Assembly: GCA_014380705.1 (NCBI GenBank)
Contig: JACMJI010000114.1
Location: 1 to 8,365 of the forward strand
Length of the DNA stretch: 8,365 bases
Reading direction: 5' to 3'
Origin: Gorillibacterium sp.
GTDB taxonomy: Bacteria > Bacillota > Bacilli > Paenibacillales > NBRC-103111
This document shows, one piece after another, positions 1-5,746 of this stretch (the stretch's first letter is position 1; every line of letters starts with the position of its first letter). Position numbers and translations under genes: made by a program. Under the pieces are notes generated by a model. The model had not been told where the DNA came from. It did no database searches and saw only the letters and a program-made list of their open reading frames with translations.

Positions 1-128
1 GATGCCATATTCAAAGGCGCCACGTAAACTCTCCGCTCAACACACATATCCTCCACTTTTGGTTTCTGGGCAACCTTATTTCTCCAGTTATCTGGAGCCA
101 CTTCTGGTAGCAATATACTGAAAACTGA
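1..128. other. Non-coding stretch with a short perfect hairpin
   Basis: No gene is supported here. A perfect inverted repeat, CTCCAG-TTAT-CTGGAG, lies at 82-97, but no T-run follows on either strand, so it does not look like a terminator. On the minus strand an ATG at 47-45 follows GGAGG (50-54) by only two bases, too close for normal initiation, and its frame runs off the window edge. The texture (short hairpin, no coding signal, next to a decayed repeat copy at 129-159) would suit another dispersed intergenic repeat, but no second copy is visible in this window. Confidence 0.35.
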
Positions 129-159
129 ATTCTGATTCCACATCTGTAATTATACGGAG
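129..159 (+). repeat. Decayed partial copy of the 66-bp dispersed repeat
   Basis: The first 21 bases match the repeat copy at 4647-4712 (its bases 4650-4670) with two mismatches, sharing ATTCTGATTCC exactly. Similarity then fades, with a short shared ACGG near 154-157. It has the same orientation as the two full copies and lies in the 3' region of manA. The match is short, so chance resemblance is not excluded. Confidence 0.45.
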
Positions 160-204
160 GTAGAGGTGCCGACCTGAATCATTTAACCTTTGTTGGGCGA
201 GTTC

Positions 205-1170
205 TTATGGAAGGTAGCTTCGCAGTACCGTCAATTGTCCAGTCAAGGAATACTCACCGAGCACCGCAGGAAGCAAGCAGCAATCACCAGGAGTCAGTGC
301 AAGCTCGCCATCGGACCATTTTAATGTTCCTTGGCCATCACAGACAACTAGAATAGTGAACGTTTCCGGGGAGGTTTCAAGGTTCCAGAGGTCTTGTACG
401 ACTCCTTTTTCTGTAACAAAATAAGGGGAATGTGCTAGCTCCAACCATTCGTTAGCTTTTGCATCATTGGTATTCATTCTTGATGCCCCTGCCCCTTCAT
501 AGGCAATAACGTTCAATGAGTCCTCCACATGAAGGTCACGAGGCTTTCCATCGAGACCGGGACGGTTATAATCATAAAGCCGATAAGTGGTATCGGAGTT
601 TTGTTGAATTTCAGCTACAAGCACACCCGAGCACAAAGCATGAACCGTACCCGCAGGGATATAGAAGGAATCTCCAGCTTGGACGGATACTTCTTGCAGT
701 TTGTCCATAATTTTGCCGGAATCAATGGCTGCACTTAGCTCCTGACGACCAATCCCATCACGAAGTCCATAGATTATTTTGGCATCGGGTTTGGCGTCCA
801 TTATGTACCACATTTCAGTTTTACCGAGTTCACCTGCAGGTAATCGGTCATAATGATCGTTTGGGTGCACTTGCACAGAGAGGTCGTCCTGACAATCGAG
901 CAACTTAATCAGAAGCGGAAACCGGCTATTATTTCCGGTATATCCTTTCGACCCAAAGAAAGCTTCTCCATGCTGCTCACGAATCTGGTCCAGACCCATG
1001 CCAGCCAATTCTCCATTAATTATTGTAGTTGTTCCGTTTTGATGATCTCCAATTGTCCAAGCTTCACCGATATGCCCCTCCGGAAGGACAAAGCCAAATT
1101 GCTCTAAAGCCCGTCCACCCCACACGCGTTCCTTCATTTCTGGCTTGAATTTTAATGGATAAGGCTTCAT
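205..1170 (-). CDS. manA: Mannose-6-phosphate isomerase, class I (ManA)
   Basis: Cytoplasmic zinc enzyme interconverting fructose-6-phosphate and mannose-6-phosphate, linking glycolysis to mannose use and to GDP-mannose for surface sugars. The 321-residue length fits the short Bacillus-type class I enzymes. Expected zinc ligands are visible: Gln100 and His102 in VQVHPND, Glu119 in GKTEMWY, and His177 in IPAGTVHAL. The conserved AEIQQNSDTTYRLYDYNR block (186-203) carries the probable catalytic Arg197. A second cupin-like part fills the C-terminus. The ATG at 1170 follows AAAGGGG (plus-strand 1178-1184) at good spacing. It is the last gene of a minus-strand operon, starting only 15 bases after mnmM stops. 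No terminator is evident after its stop codon, so the transcript may run on past the window edge. Confidence 0.95.
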   Translation of the reverse strand: MKPYPLKFKPEMKERVWGGRALEQFGFVLPEGHIGEAWTIGDHQNGTTTIINGELAGMGLDQIREQHGEAFFGSKGYTGNNSRFPLLIKLLDCQDDLSVQVHPNDHYDRLPAGELGKTEMWYIMDAKPDAKIIYGLRDGIGRQELSAAIDSGKIMDKLQEVSVQAGDSFYIPAGTVHALCSGVLVAEIQQNSDTTYRLYDYNRPGLDGKPRDLHVEDSLNVIAYEGAGASRMNTNDAKANEWLELAHSPYFVTEKGVVQDLWNLETSPETFTILVVCDGQGTLKWSDGELALTPGDCCLLPAVLGEYSLTGQLTVLRSYLP

Positions 1171-1185
1171 TTTGTTTCCCCTTTT

Positions 1186-1770
1186 CTATAAAATATGGCG
1201 CTTAATTATAGCAAGCAAGTAGGCTGCGTTTGGGTCCCTGTTGACGAAACGATAGATCATGGCATCAAATCGATTCATGGGCAGATCATTGGCCCAAGCG
1301 ATGACCGCATCAGTTTCCTCAGCGCCTCCGGGATGTCCGGGGTAAAGAACGATAGTGATGATCCCATTGGCCCGAAGTAAGCGCAGCGCAGCTTCCAGTG
1401 CAAGAAGTGTTGTATCAGTTTGTGTTATGACATCCTTATCCTCCCCGTCTGGAAGGTAACCTAAGTTAAACATAATGGCCGCCACTTTGCCATGAAAACA
1501 CGCGGGAACCACATCTTCCATAAGGTGGTGCGACATGCACATAACATGCACATCCGAAATACCATTTTCAGCGGATAGTCGTTGCCTTGTTCGATCTAAC
1601 GCTTTCTCCTGAATATCAAAGGCATATATCGTACCCTTCCGCCCGCTAGCTTTAGCTAGGAATAGTGTATCCACACCATTTCCAGCTGTTGCATCGACAG
1701 CTGGTTCACCTCGCTCTATTCTTTCCTCAATAAGTTTGCGGGCGAAGCTTAGAACAGAGGCAAATCCCAT
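1186..1770 (-). CDS. mnmM: tRNA 5-aminomethyl-2-thiouridine methyltransferase (MnmM / YtqB)
   Basis: Class I SAM-dependent methyltransferase of the YtqB family. In Bacillus subtilis YtqB (MnmM) methylates nm5s2U to mnm5s2U at wobble position 34 of tRNA; that role is carried over here by family and neighbour. Visible motifs in 194 residues are the SAM-binding motif I VDATAGNG (25-32), the acidic ribose-binding Asp52 in AFDIQ, a motif IV-like FNLGYLPD (101-108), and YPGHPGG (143-149), all hallmarks of the family. The start at 1770 has a modest GAGTGG ribosome binding site six bases upstream and overlaps the end of mnmL by 22 bases, pointing to translational coupling. manA follows after 15 bases. 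Older annotation may call it an rRNA methyltransferase. Confidence 0.92.
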   Translation of the reverse strand: MGFASVLSFARKLIEERIERGEPAVDATAGNGVDTLFLAKASGRKGTIYAFDIQEKALDRTRQRLSAENGISDVHVMCMSHHLMEDVVPACFHGKVAAIMFNLGYLPDGEDKDVITQTDTTLLALEAALRLLRANGIITIVLYPGHPGGAEETDAVIAWANDLPMNRFDAMIYRFVNRDPNAAYLLAIIKRHIL

Positions 1771-2732
1771 TCATGACCACTCGTTTCCGTTAAGTAACGT
1801 TTTCCTTGCCAGGTATCTCGCTGTGTCAGTTCTGCGTCGATGGCATTGAGTACTTCCCATTTTTTTAAACTCCACATTGGTCCAATCAGTTGATCTCGAG
1901 GGGCATCTCCAGTCAACCTATGAACAATCATCCCCGGTGGCAGCAGTTCTAATGAATCCGCAATCAGACTGACGTATTCATCCATTTCCAGAAATCGCAG
2001 TAATCCAGCTTCATATTGTTTAACCATGGGTGTTTTAAGCAAGAGATGAAGCAGATGAATTTTGATTCCCTGCACATCCATTCCTGCAACTGCTCGTACG
2101 GTATCCAGCATCATTTCCCGCGTTTCCCCAGGCAACCCATGGATAATGTGTGTGCAGATGCGAATGTTATGCTTTCTAAGCTTTTTTACACCTTCGATGT
2201 AAGTTTGCGTATTATGAGCCCGGTTGATCAACTGAGAAGTGGAATCATGGATGGTCTGCAAGCCCATTTCCACCCATAGATAGGTTCTTTTATTTAGATC
2301 TGCTAAGTATTCAACGACATCAGCTGGCAGGCAGTCTGGTCGCGTAGCAATCGATAAACCCACTACTCCTGGCTGTTTAAGAATCGCCTCAAAATATTCA
2401 CGTAGTTCTCCCACGGGTGCATGCGTATTGGTATAAGCCTGGAAGTAGCCAATATATTGAGCTTGTGGCCATTTTTTATGCTGAAGGTCACGGATCGTAT
2501 TAAATTGTGTGATGAGATCGTCACGTCGGCGACCAGCAAAATCTCCGGAGCCTCTGGCGCTGCAGAAGGTGCAACCACCGATCGCAATGGTTCCGTCACG
2601 ATTGGGACAGGTAAATCCAGCATCGAGCATGACCTTAAACACCTTGGAATCAAATTGCTTACGCATTTCATAATTCCAAGTATGGAACCTTTTGCCGGAC
2701 CATCTGTTATCCTCTTGCTGTATTTGTTGCAT
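1749..2732 (-). CDS. mnmL: Radical SAM tRNA-modification protein (MnmL / YtqA family)
   Basis: Radical SAM protein of the YtqA family. YtqA, renamed MnmL, acts with MnmM in making mnm5s2U34 in Gram-positive bacteria that lack MnmC, probably processing cmnm5s2U to nm5s2U; the exact chemistry is less certain. With the start chosen here (327 residues) the iron-sulfur ligands are Cys42, Cys54 and Cys57 (C-x11-C-x2-C). Further family blocks are FQAYTNTHAP (97-106), IATRPDC (128-134), VEMGLQT (154-160), HGLPGET (198-204) and GIKIHLLHLL (222-231). The frame opens at an ATG at 2747, but that codon has no ribosome binding site, while AGGAGG lies inside codons 2-5 and is correctly spaced for ATG 2732. 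The gene heads the mnmL-mnmM-manA operon. Confidence 0.92.
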   Translation of the reverse strand: MQQIQQEDNRWSGKRFHTWNYEMRKQFDSKVFKVMLDAGFTCPNRDGTIAIGGCTFCSARGSGDFAGRRRDDLITQFNTIRDLQHKKWPQAQYIGYFQAYTNTHAPVGELREYFEAILKQPGVVGLSIATRPDCLPADVVEYLADLNKRTYLWVEMGLQTIHDSTSQLINRAHNTQTYIEGVKKLRKHNIRICTHIIHGLPGETREMMLDTVRAVAGMDVQGIKIHLLHLLLKTPMVKQYEAGLLRFLEMDEYVSLIADSLELLPPGMIVHRLTGDAPRDQLIGPMWSLKKWEVLNAIDAELTQRDTWQGKRYLTETSGHEWDLPLF

Positions 2733-2737
2733 AGGCT

Positions 2738-2743
2738 CCTCCT
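2738..2743 (-). promoter_or_regulatory. Ribosome binding site fixing the mnmL start
   Basis: Read on the minus strand, AGGAGG is followed by five bases and then ATG at 2732. The upstream in-frame ATG at 2747 has only pyrimidine-rich sequence before it and would place this site inside the gene, so the shorter start is preferred. Confidence 0.75.
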
Positions 2744-2795
2744 TCATGAGGGTGGGCTTCGGAAATGCGACCGTGAATCTTGATTAGCACTACTC

Positions 2796-2825
2796 ATTTT
2801 AGCCCAAAACAGGGAAAAATGCGAA
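2796..2825 (-). promoter_or_regulatory. Candidate sigma-A promoter for the mnmL operon
   Basis: On the minus strand, TTCGCA (plus 2820-2825, four of six to consensus) is separated by 18 bases from TAAAAT (plus 2796-2801, five of six). It lies about 65-90 bases upstream of the mnmL start. The spacing is acceptable but the -35 is weak, so this is only a candidate. Confidence 0.35.
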
Positions 2826-2852
2826 CATAAAGCCGCTTAGCGCGGGACAAAC

Positions 2853-2860
2853 TTGTCGAA
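2853..2860 (+). promoter_or_regulatory. Possible Spo0A box / small dyad in the divergent promoter region
   Basis: TTGTCGAA contains a perfect match to the Spo0A box TGTCGAA. It overlaps a perfect short dyad GACAA-AC-TTGTC at 2846-2857. It sits between the divergent mnmL operon and the small secreted-protein gene, about 70 bases upstream of the latter. A seven-base match is expected roughly once by chance in a window of this size, so location is the main argument. Confidence 0.3.
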
Positions 2861-2917
2861 TAAATCACTTATAAACCGAGAATAATAAACCTGCACCACC
2901 ACTACTAGTAGATGGAA

Positions 2918-2922
2918 AGGGG
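2918..2922 (+). promoter_or_regulatory. Ribosome binding site fixing a TTG start
   Basis: AGGGG, within AAAGGGG at 2916-2922, is followed by seven bases and then TTG at 2930. The in-frame ATG at 2912 has no ribosome binding site before it. Confidence 0.7.
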
Positions 2923-2929
2923 ACTTACC

Positions 2930-3373
2930 TTGAAGAAAATTAGTTTGGTATTTATGACATTGATGCTTGTAGTATTACTGGGCGCAGCCTCGGCATTTGC
3001 CGCAGGAACCCCTGCAACTAGTACAATGTCAGGCACAGGCATGGGCGGAACAGGCGGCGGTACAGGTACAACAACAGGCACAGGCATGGGCGGGACCATA
3101 GGCAACATGATGGGAACTGGAAATGGAACTGGGACAAGCAGTCAGAATAACTATGGTGGCTACGGTACAGGAACGAACAGAGGAACGAATAACACTTATG
3201 GTGCGAACAACACGACCGGAATGAACAATACCAATGGTACGAATAATACTTATCGTACACGTGCAACTGGTAACACGAACAATGGAAACTGGGGCTGGTT
3301 AGGTTTAGTCGGATTGTTGGGACTTGCTGGAATGCGCAGTCGTAACGATGTTCGCGATCCAAACCGTAAGTAA
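2930..3373 (+). CDS. Small secreted Gly/Thr/Asn-rich protein with WGxxGxxG C-terminal tail
   Basis: Exported protein of unknown function, 147 residues from a TTG start chosen because AGGGG lies seven bases before it. Residues 1-24 form a signal peptide: Lys2-Lys3, a long hydrophobic core and cleavage after SAFA. Residues 26-70 are Gly/Thr/Met-rich with two GTGMGGT copies; residues 71-120 are Asn/Thr-rich, repeating NNTY. The C-terminus reads WGWLGLVGLLGLAG (121-134), then basic RSR and a short polar end. This Trp-Gly motif, hydrophobic glycine-spaced stretch and basic tail matches proteins annotated as the WGxxGxxG family in Bacillus and Paenibacillus. The architecture resembles C-terminal sorting signals such as PEP-CTERM, though no dedicated processing enzyme is visible nearby. 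The gene stands alone, diverges from mnmL and ends in a strong terminator. Low complexity makes further homology unreliable. Confidence 0.85.
   Translation: MKKISLVFMTLMLVVLLGAASAFAAGTPATSTMSGTGMGGTGGGTGTTTGTGMGGTIGNMMGTGNGTGTSSQNNYGGYGTGTNRGTNNTYGANNTTGMNNTNGTNNTYRTRATGNTNNGNWGWLGLVGLLGLAGMRSRNDVRDPNRK
3031..3096 (+). repeat. In-frame internal duplication in the secreted-protein gene
   Basis: AGGCACAGGCATGGGCGG occurs exactly at 3031-3048 and again at 3076-3093, with 20 of 21 bases identical when extended. The offset is 45 bases (15 codons), so the frame is kept and GTGMGGT is encoded twice. This looks like repeat expansion of a low-complexity surface protein. Confidence 0.7.
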
Positions 3374-3410
3374 TATGTAAGGGATAGTTATAAAAAGTCT
3401 CATCGTTAAT

Positions 3411-3473
3411 CCCTACAAAGCAGTGGAGTAAGCTTATTCGTAAAGCTACAACACTGCTTTGTGGGGTTATTTT
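3411..3473 (+). terminator. Strong rho-independent terminator after the secreted-protein gene
   Basis: The arms at 3411-3425 and 3452-3466 pair over 15 positions with one G-T pair (core ACAAAGCAGTG with CACTGCTTTGT). The 26-base loop can itself form an AGCTT/AAGCT stem. TTATTTTGT follows. It starts 37 bases after the stop codon. Confidence 0.88.
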
Positions 3474-3491
3474 GTATCTGGCGTGATTAAC

Positions 3492-3542
3492 ATAAAGAAA
3501 ACCCCACTCAAAGCTCAACGGAAACGTTGCACATGAGTAGGG
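3492..3542 (-). terminator. Rho-independent terminator of the J-like membrane protein gene
   Basis: Read on the minus strand, the outer stem is formed by plus-strand 3534-3542 with 3502-3510 (nine pairs, one G-T). An inner CAACG-TTTC-CGTTG hairpin lies within it, and TTTTCTTTAT follows. It faces the convergent terminator at 3411-3473, so the two genes are insulated from each other. Confidence 0.8.
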
Positions 3543-3563
3543 AAATAGGTTTTTACTTAAATT

Positions 3564-4409
3564 TTATTTCTGTCCGAGCCATTCCAAAGCTTTGACTGCA
3601 TTATCTTTTTTGTTGGCATTGCCACGGATGACCGCGATCGTCTGTACATTCGGCAGAGCGAGTGCTTTTATCGCGGCATTATTCGTAACGGCAATACCAA
3701 CCCATTCGGAACCACCATCTTCGTATCGAACCTCTATGCGCTTATCCTTCGGAACATCAGATAAAGCTGGGAAATCTTTCAATGGCAAAAAAGCACCCTG
3801 TCTACCAAATTTCACAAAGTTAGCCTTGTCCATTATATAAACATCGGGTTTATCCGCAGCCATTGAAACCGTAGCCTTCTGGATCATAGCCATGTCGAAT
3901 TCATCCTTCGGATCAATTGGAGCGTATTGATTGACGATGTGGATGTCCTTCCAATCCTTGATATTCTCCAAAAGCTTAACTTCAAAAGGAGCGGTATCCT
4001 GTATTTGAAAATCGGTGAAGAAAGTAACCTGTAAGTCCGCTCGATTAATCTTTTTCTGCTCCATACGGTTGTCCAAGATGCCGTTTATTGAATAAATGAC
4101 AACGAGGACAGCGATAAAGGGAAGGATAATATGCCACTTGTAATACTCCCAAATGTGTTCAATCCGACCAATGGTTTTATTCTTTGGCTCTTTCAGACGA
4201 ACTTGCTCGTCAAAAGCGGCTGACTTAATAAAATTATAAGCTTTCGTTGTTTCCTCCATCGAAAAGGTATGGTCCTTTCCATTATCCTCAGCCTCAACAC
4301 TGTGATTGCGGCTCTTTATCACAAGGAGTGAGTAGCGCTGCTCCACCTGCTCATCCGTTGCATTTTCTTCAAGGCCAAGAATTAAATAAGCTTTTTTTAA
4401 ATCCATCAT
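3564..4409 (-). CDS. Membrane protein with degenerate J-like domain and extracytoplasmic domain
   Basis: Function unknown. Residues 1-75 look like a DnaJ domain (KKAYLILGLEENATDEQVEQRY, later ETTKAYNFIKSA), but the HPD motif needed to stimulate DnaK is absent; the loop reads KSRNHSVE. A basic and aromatic stretch (81-92) leads into one transmembrane helix (about 93-112). The remaining 170 residues are predicted to lie outside the membrane. That part contains KPDVYIMDKANFVKFGRQGAFLPL (188-210), which resembles extracellular solute-binding proteins; this is an impression from reading, not a search. The chosen ATG (4409) follows AGGAGG (plus 4422-4427) at a long 12-base spacing; a second ATG follows directly. 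A TATGAT -10 candidate lies at plus 4449-4454 without a good -35. The gene appears monocistronic. Automatic annotation would probably say J-domain protein. Confidence 0.82.
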   Translation of the reverse strand: MMDLKKAYLILGLEENATDEQVEQRYSLLVIKSRNHSVEAEDNGKDHTFSMEETTKAYNFIKSAAFDEQVRLKEPKNKTIGRIEHIWEYYKWHIILPFIAVLVVIYSINGILDNRMEQKKINRADLQVTFFTDFQIQDTAPFEVKLLENIKDWKDIHIVNQYAPIDPKDEFDMAMIQKATVSMAADKPDVYIMDKANFVKFGRQGAFLPLKDFPALSDVPKDKRIEVRYEDGGSEWVGIAVTNNAAIKALALPNVQTIAVIRGNANKKDNAVKALEWLGQK

Positions 4410-4646
4410 TGCTTCTAATATCCTCCTAAACGAAACGTGTTTTTATCTATCATACCTCTATCGTATTACGAAATCATCTTTAAGGAAAGCGAATGCTTAT
4501 AAATGCTTCTGGAATCCTGTTCTATAGACATTTTTTTGCAACAACCTTGGTTTCAACAGCCTTAAGCAGAATCTCATTATTTAGCATGCCCAACTATGAC
4601 GAACATCAAAAAGCATAGTTTTAGATATCAAGGCCAAGGAGTAAGG
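4410..4646. other. Intergenic stretch upstream of the trmB repeat; no gene seen
   Basis: This is the left part of a roughly 400-base gap between two divergent genes. It holds the promoter region of the J-like membrane protein and an inverted repeat AACTATG / CATAGTT (4592-4598 and 4614-4620, 15-base loop) followed by TTTTA. That hairpin could be a weak terminator or operator, but no gene reads into it from the left on the plus strand. No open frame with a ribosome binding site is present. Confidence 0.5.
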
Positions 4647-4712
4647 TTCATTCTGATTCCGCATCGGTAAACGCACGGCGCCAAAGGACGCTGATAGACG
4701 TTTATCCTTGTT
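4647..4712 (+). repeat. 66-bp dispersed repeat, copy upstream of trmB
   Basis: Ungapped alignment with 5681-5746 gives 56 identical bases of 66 (85%). Fixed blocks include GATTCCG, GCGCCAA, GGACGC and a 14-base exact end CGTTTATCCTTGTT. Differences are spread out rather than clustered, as in an old duplicated element. The right end supplies TTGTT of the likely trmB -35. No transposase, clear terminal inverted repeat or target-site duplication is visible. Confidence 0.88.
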
Positions 4713-4735
4713 AGCCGAATTAGCTATGGTATACT
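4708..4735 (+). promoter_or_regulatory. Probable sigma-A extended -10 promoter of trmB
   Basis: TTGTTA (4708-4713, four of six) is separated by 16 bases from TATACT (4730-4735, five of six), which is preceded by TGG, giving an extended -10 (TGnTATACT). Transcription would start near 4742, leaving a leader of about 65 bases before ATG 4809. Five of the six -35 bases belong to the dispersed repeat. Confidence 0.6.
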
Positions 4736-4795
4736 GATGGTTAGACACATACGTGGCAATTGCTCATTATTTTTTTGACATTAATTAAAGATTTT

Positions 4796-4800
4796 GGAGG
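4796..4800 (+). promoter_or_regulatory. Ribosome binding site fixing the trmB start
   Basis: GGAGG is followed by eight bases and then ATG at 4809. The open frame extends to a TTG at 4794, but that codon overlaps this site and cannot be the start served by it. The protein beginning MRLRGRKG from 4809 also aligns with the MRMR-type N-terminus of Bacillus TrmB. Confidence 0.8.
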
Positions 4801-4808
4801 ATTTATTG

Positions 4809-5528
4809 ATGCGACTTAGAGGAAGAAAAGGAATTCGTGAGGAACTGGAAAGAGAGCAGCAACTTGTTATATTGGAGCCGCAAAAATTAAAAGGCATCTG
4901 GCAAAAGCACTTCGGCAATGACAACCCGATTCACGTCGAGCTTGGCATGGGAAAGGGCATTTTTATTAGCGAAATGAGTCGAAAAAATCCCGACATCAAT
5001 TTTATCGGTATTGATATGTACGATGAACTGGTCAGGCGGGCCAGTGTTAAAGCAAGACAGCTTCGTGAAATTGAAACGAACTGGAACCTAGCGCTAGTGC
5101 TTGCAAATATTCAGTCCATCTCGGATGTGTTTGCTGAAGGCGAGGTAGAACGGGTTTATCTTAATTTTAGCGATCCCTGGCCAAAGAAGCGACACGCTTT
5201 CCGTCGGCTGACACACCCGGATTTTCTCCGGAGATACCTCGGCTTTCTTAATGAAAAAGGCCAGATTCATTTAAAGACGGACTCCCGCTCCCTGTTCGAG
5301 TTTTCCCTAAATTCTTTTGCGGATATGGATTTGCGTATGCGACAAATTTCCCTCGATCTTCATGGGGATGGAATAAGAGATGATCTAGTCATGACAGAAT
5401 ACGAGAAAAAATTCGTTGAGCGCGGCATGCCTATTCACCGCTGTGAGGTAATGATAGGTAAGATCGCCTTAATGGAGCATAAGATGGGGCTGGCACAAGT
5501 AATTGCTGCACCTATTGCTGATGAATAA
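4809..5528 (+). CDS. trmB: tRNA (guanine-N7-)-methyltransferase (TrmB)
   Basis: Cytoplasmic SAM-dependent enzyme forming m7G46 in the variable loop of tRNAs. The 239 residues show the SAM-binding motif VELGMGKGIFI (43-53), the near-invariant LNFSDPWPKKRH (118-129), HLKTDSRSLFEFS (154-166) and the C-terminal MTEYEKKF (195-202) that positions the substrate. At the second SAM-contact site the family usually has Glu after GI; here it is Asp69 (GIDMYDE), a conservative change. The protein continues about 25 residues beyond the usual Bacillus end (IGKIALMEH to the terminus), a modest extension of unknown role. It is transcribed alone from a probable extended -10 promoter and closed by a terminator at 5543-5593. 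Direct copies of a 66-bp repeat lie on both sides of the gene. Confidence 0.96.
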   Translation: MRLRGRKGIREELEREQQLVILEPQKLKGIWQKHFGNDNPIHVELGMGKGIFISEMSRKNPDINFIGIDMYDELVRRASVKARQLREIETNWNLALVLANIQSISDVFAEGEVERVYLNFSDPWPKKRHAFRRLTHPDFLRRYLGFLNEKGQIHLKTDSRSLFEFSLNSFADMDLRMRQISLDLHGDGIRDDLVMTEYEKKFVERGMPIHRCEVMIGKIALMEHKMGLAQVIAAPIADE

Positions 5529-5542
5529 CACAAGGAAATAAA

Positions 5543-5593
5543 AAAAGATCGCATTTCCTAGGCCATTTTGGCTGAGTGGTCATGCGGTCTTTT
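5543..5593 (+). terminator. Rho-independent terminator after trmB, probably bidirectional
   Basis: Arms AAAAGATCGCAT (5543-5554) and ATGCGGTCTTTT (5582-5593) pair over 12 positions with one G-T pair. The loop contains GCC-ATTTT-GGC. The A-rich left flank gives a T-run on the minus strand, so it could also stop transcripts of the convergent PAP2 gene, which has no nearer obvious terminator. Confidence 0.82.
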
Positions 5594-5680
5594 ACATATT
5601 TCGTCAAGCAATAAATGTTTACCCCTGCCGGGAACCCGAAGTGGAGAATTCGGATATCGAGTGTTCCGTAAGTTGTTTTT

Positions 5681-5746
5681 TTCATTCAGATTCCGTATCA
5701 GTAATCGCACAGCGCCAATGGACGCCAACAGGCGTTTATCCTTGTT
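5681..5746 (+). repeat. 66-bp dispersed repeat, copy downstream of trmB
   Basis: Direct-orientation partner of 4647-4712 (56 of 66 identical, no gaps). Near its right end it forms a small perfect hairpin ACGCC-AACA-GGCGT (5722-5735); in the other copy the equivalent hairpin has lost one pair and weakened another. It lies in the shared 3' region of trmB and the convergent PAP2 gene. Open frames drawn through this stretch are not credible genes. Confidence 0.88.

Noticed and set aside
45..54. Minus-strand gene start (GGAGG then ATG) running off the left edge
   Set aside because: Only two bases separate the site from the ATG, and the 15 visible codons match nothing I recognise.
2..112. Plus-strand frame of 36 codons at the left edge
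   Set aside because: It has no ribosome binding site in view, is too short, and the hairpin inside it suggests non-coding sequence.
2421..2783. 120-residue plus-strand frame across mnmL
   Set aside because: It is antisense to a well-supported radical SAM gene and has no family features or ribosome binding site.
3018..3518. 166-residue minus-strand frame opposite the secreted-protein gene
   Set aside because: It is the shadow of a low-complexity gene, crosses the strong terminator, and has Ser/Cys/His-rich composition unlike a real protein.
4775..4780. TTGACA just upstream of trmB as a -35
   Set aside because: A 17-base spacer would put the -10 on the ribosome binding site, and no TATAAT-like hexamer is there.
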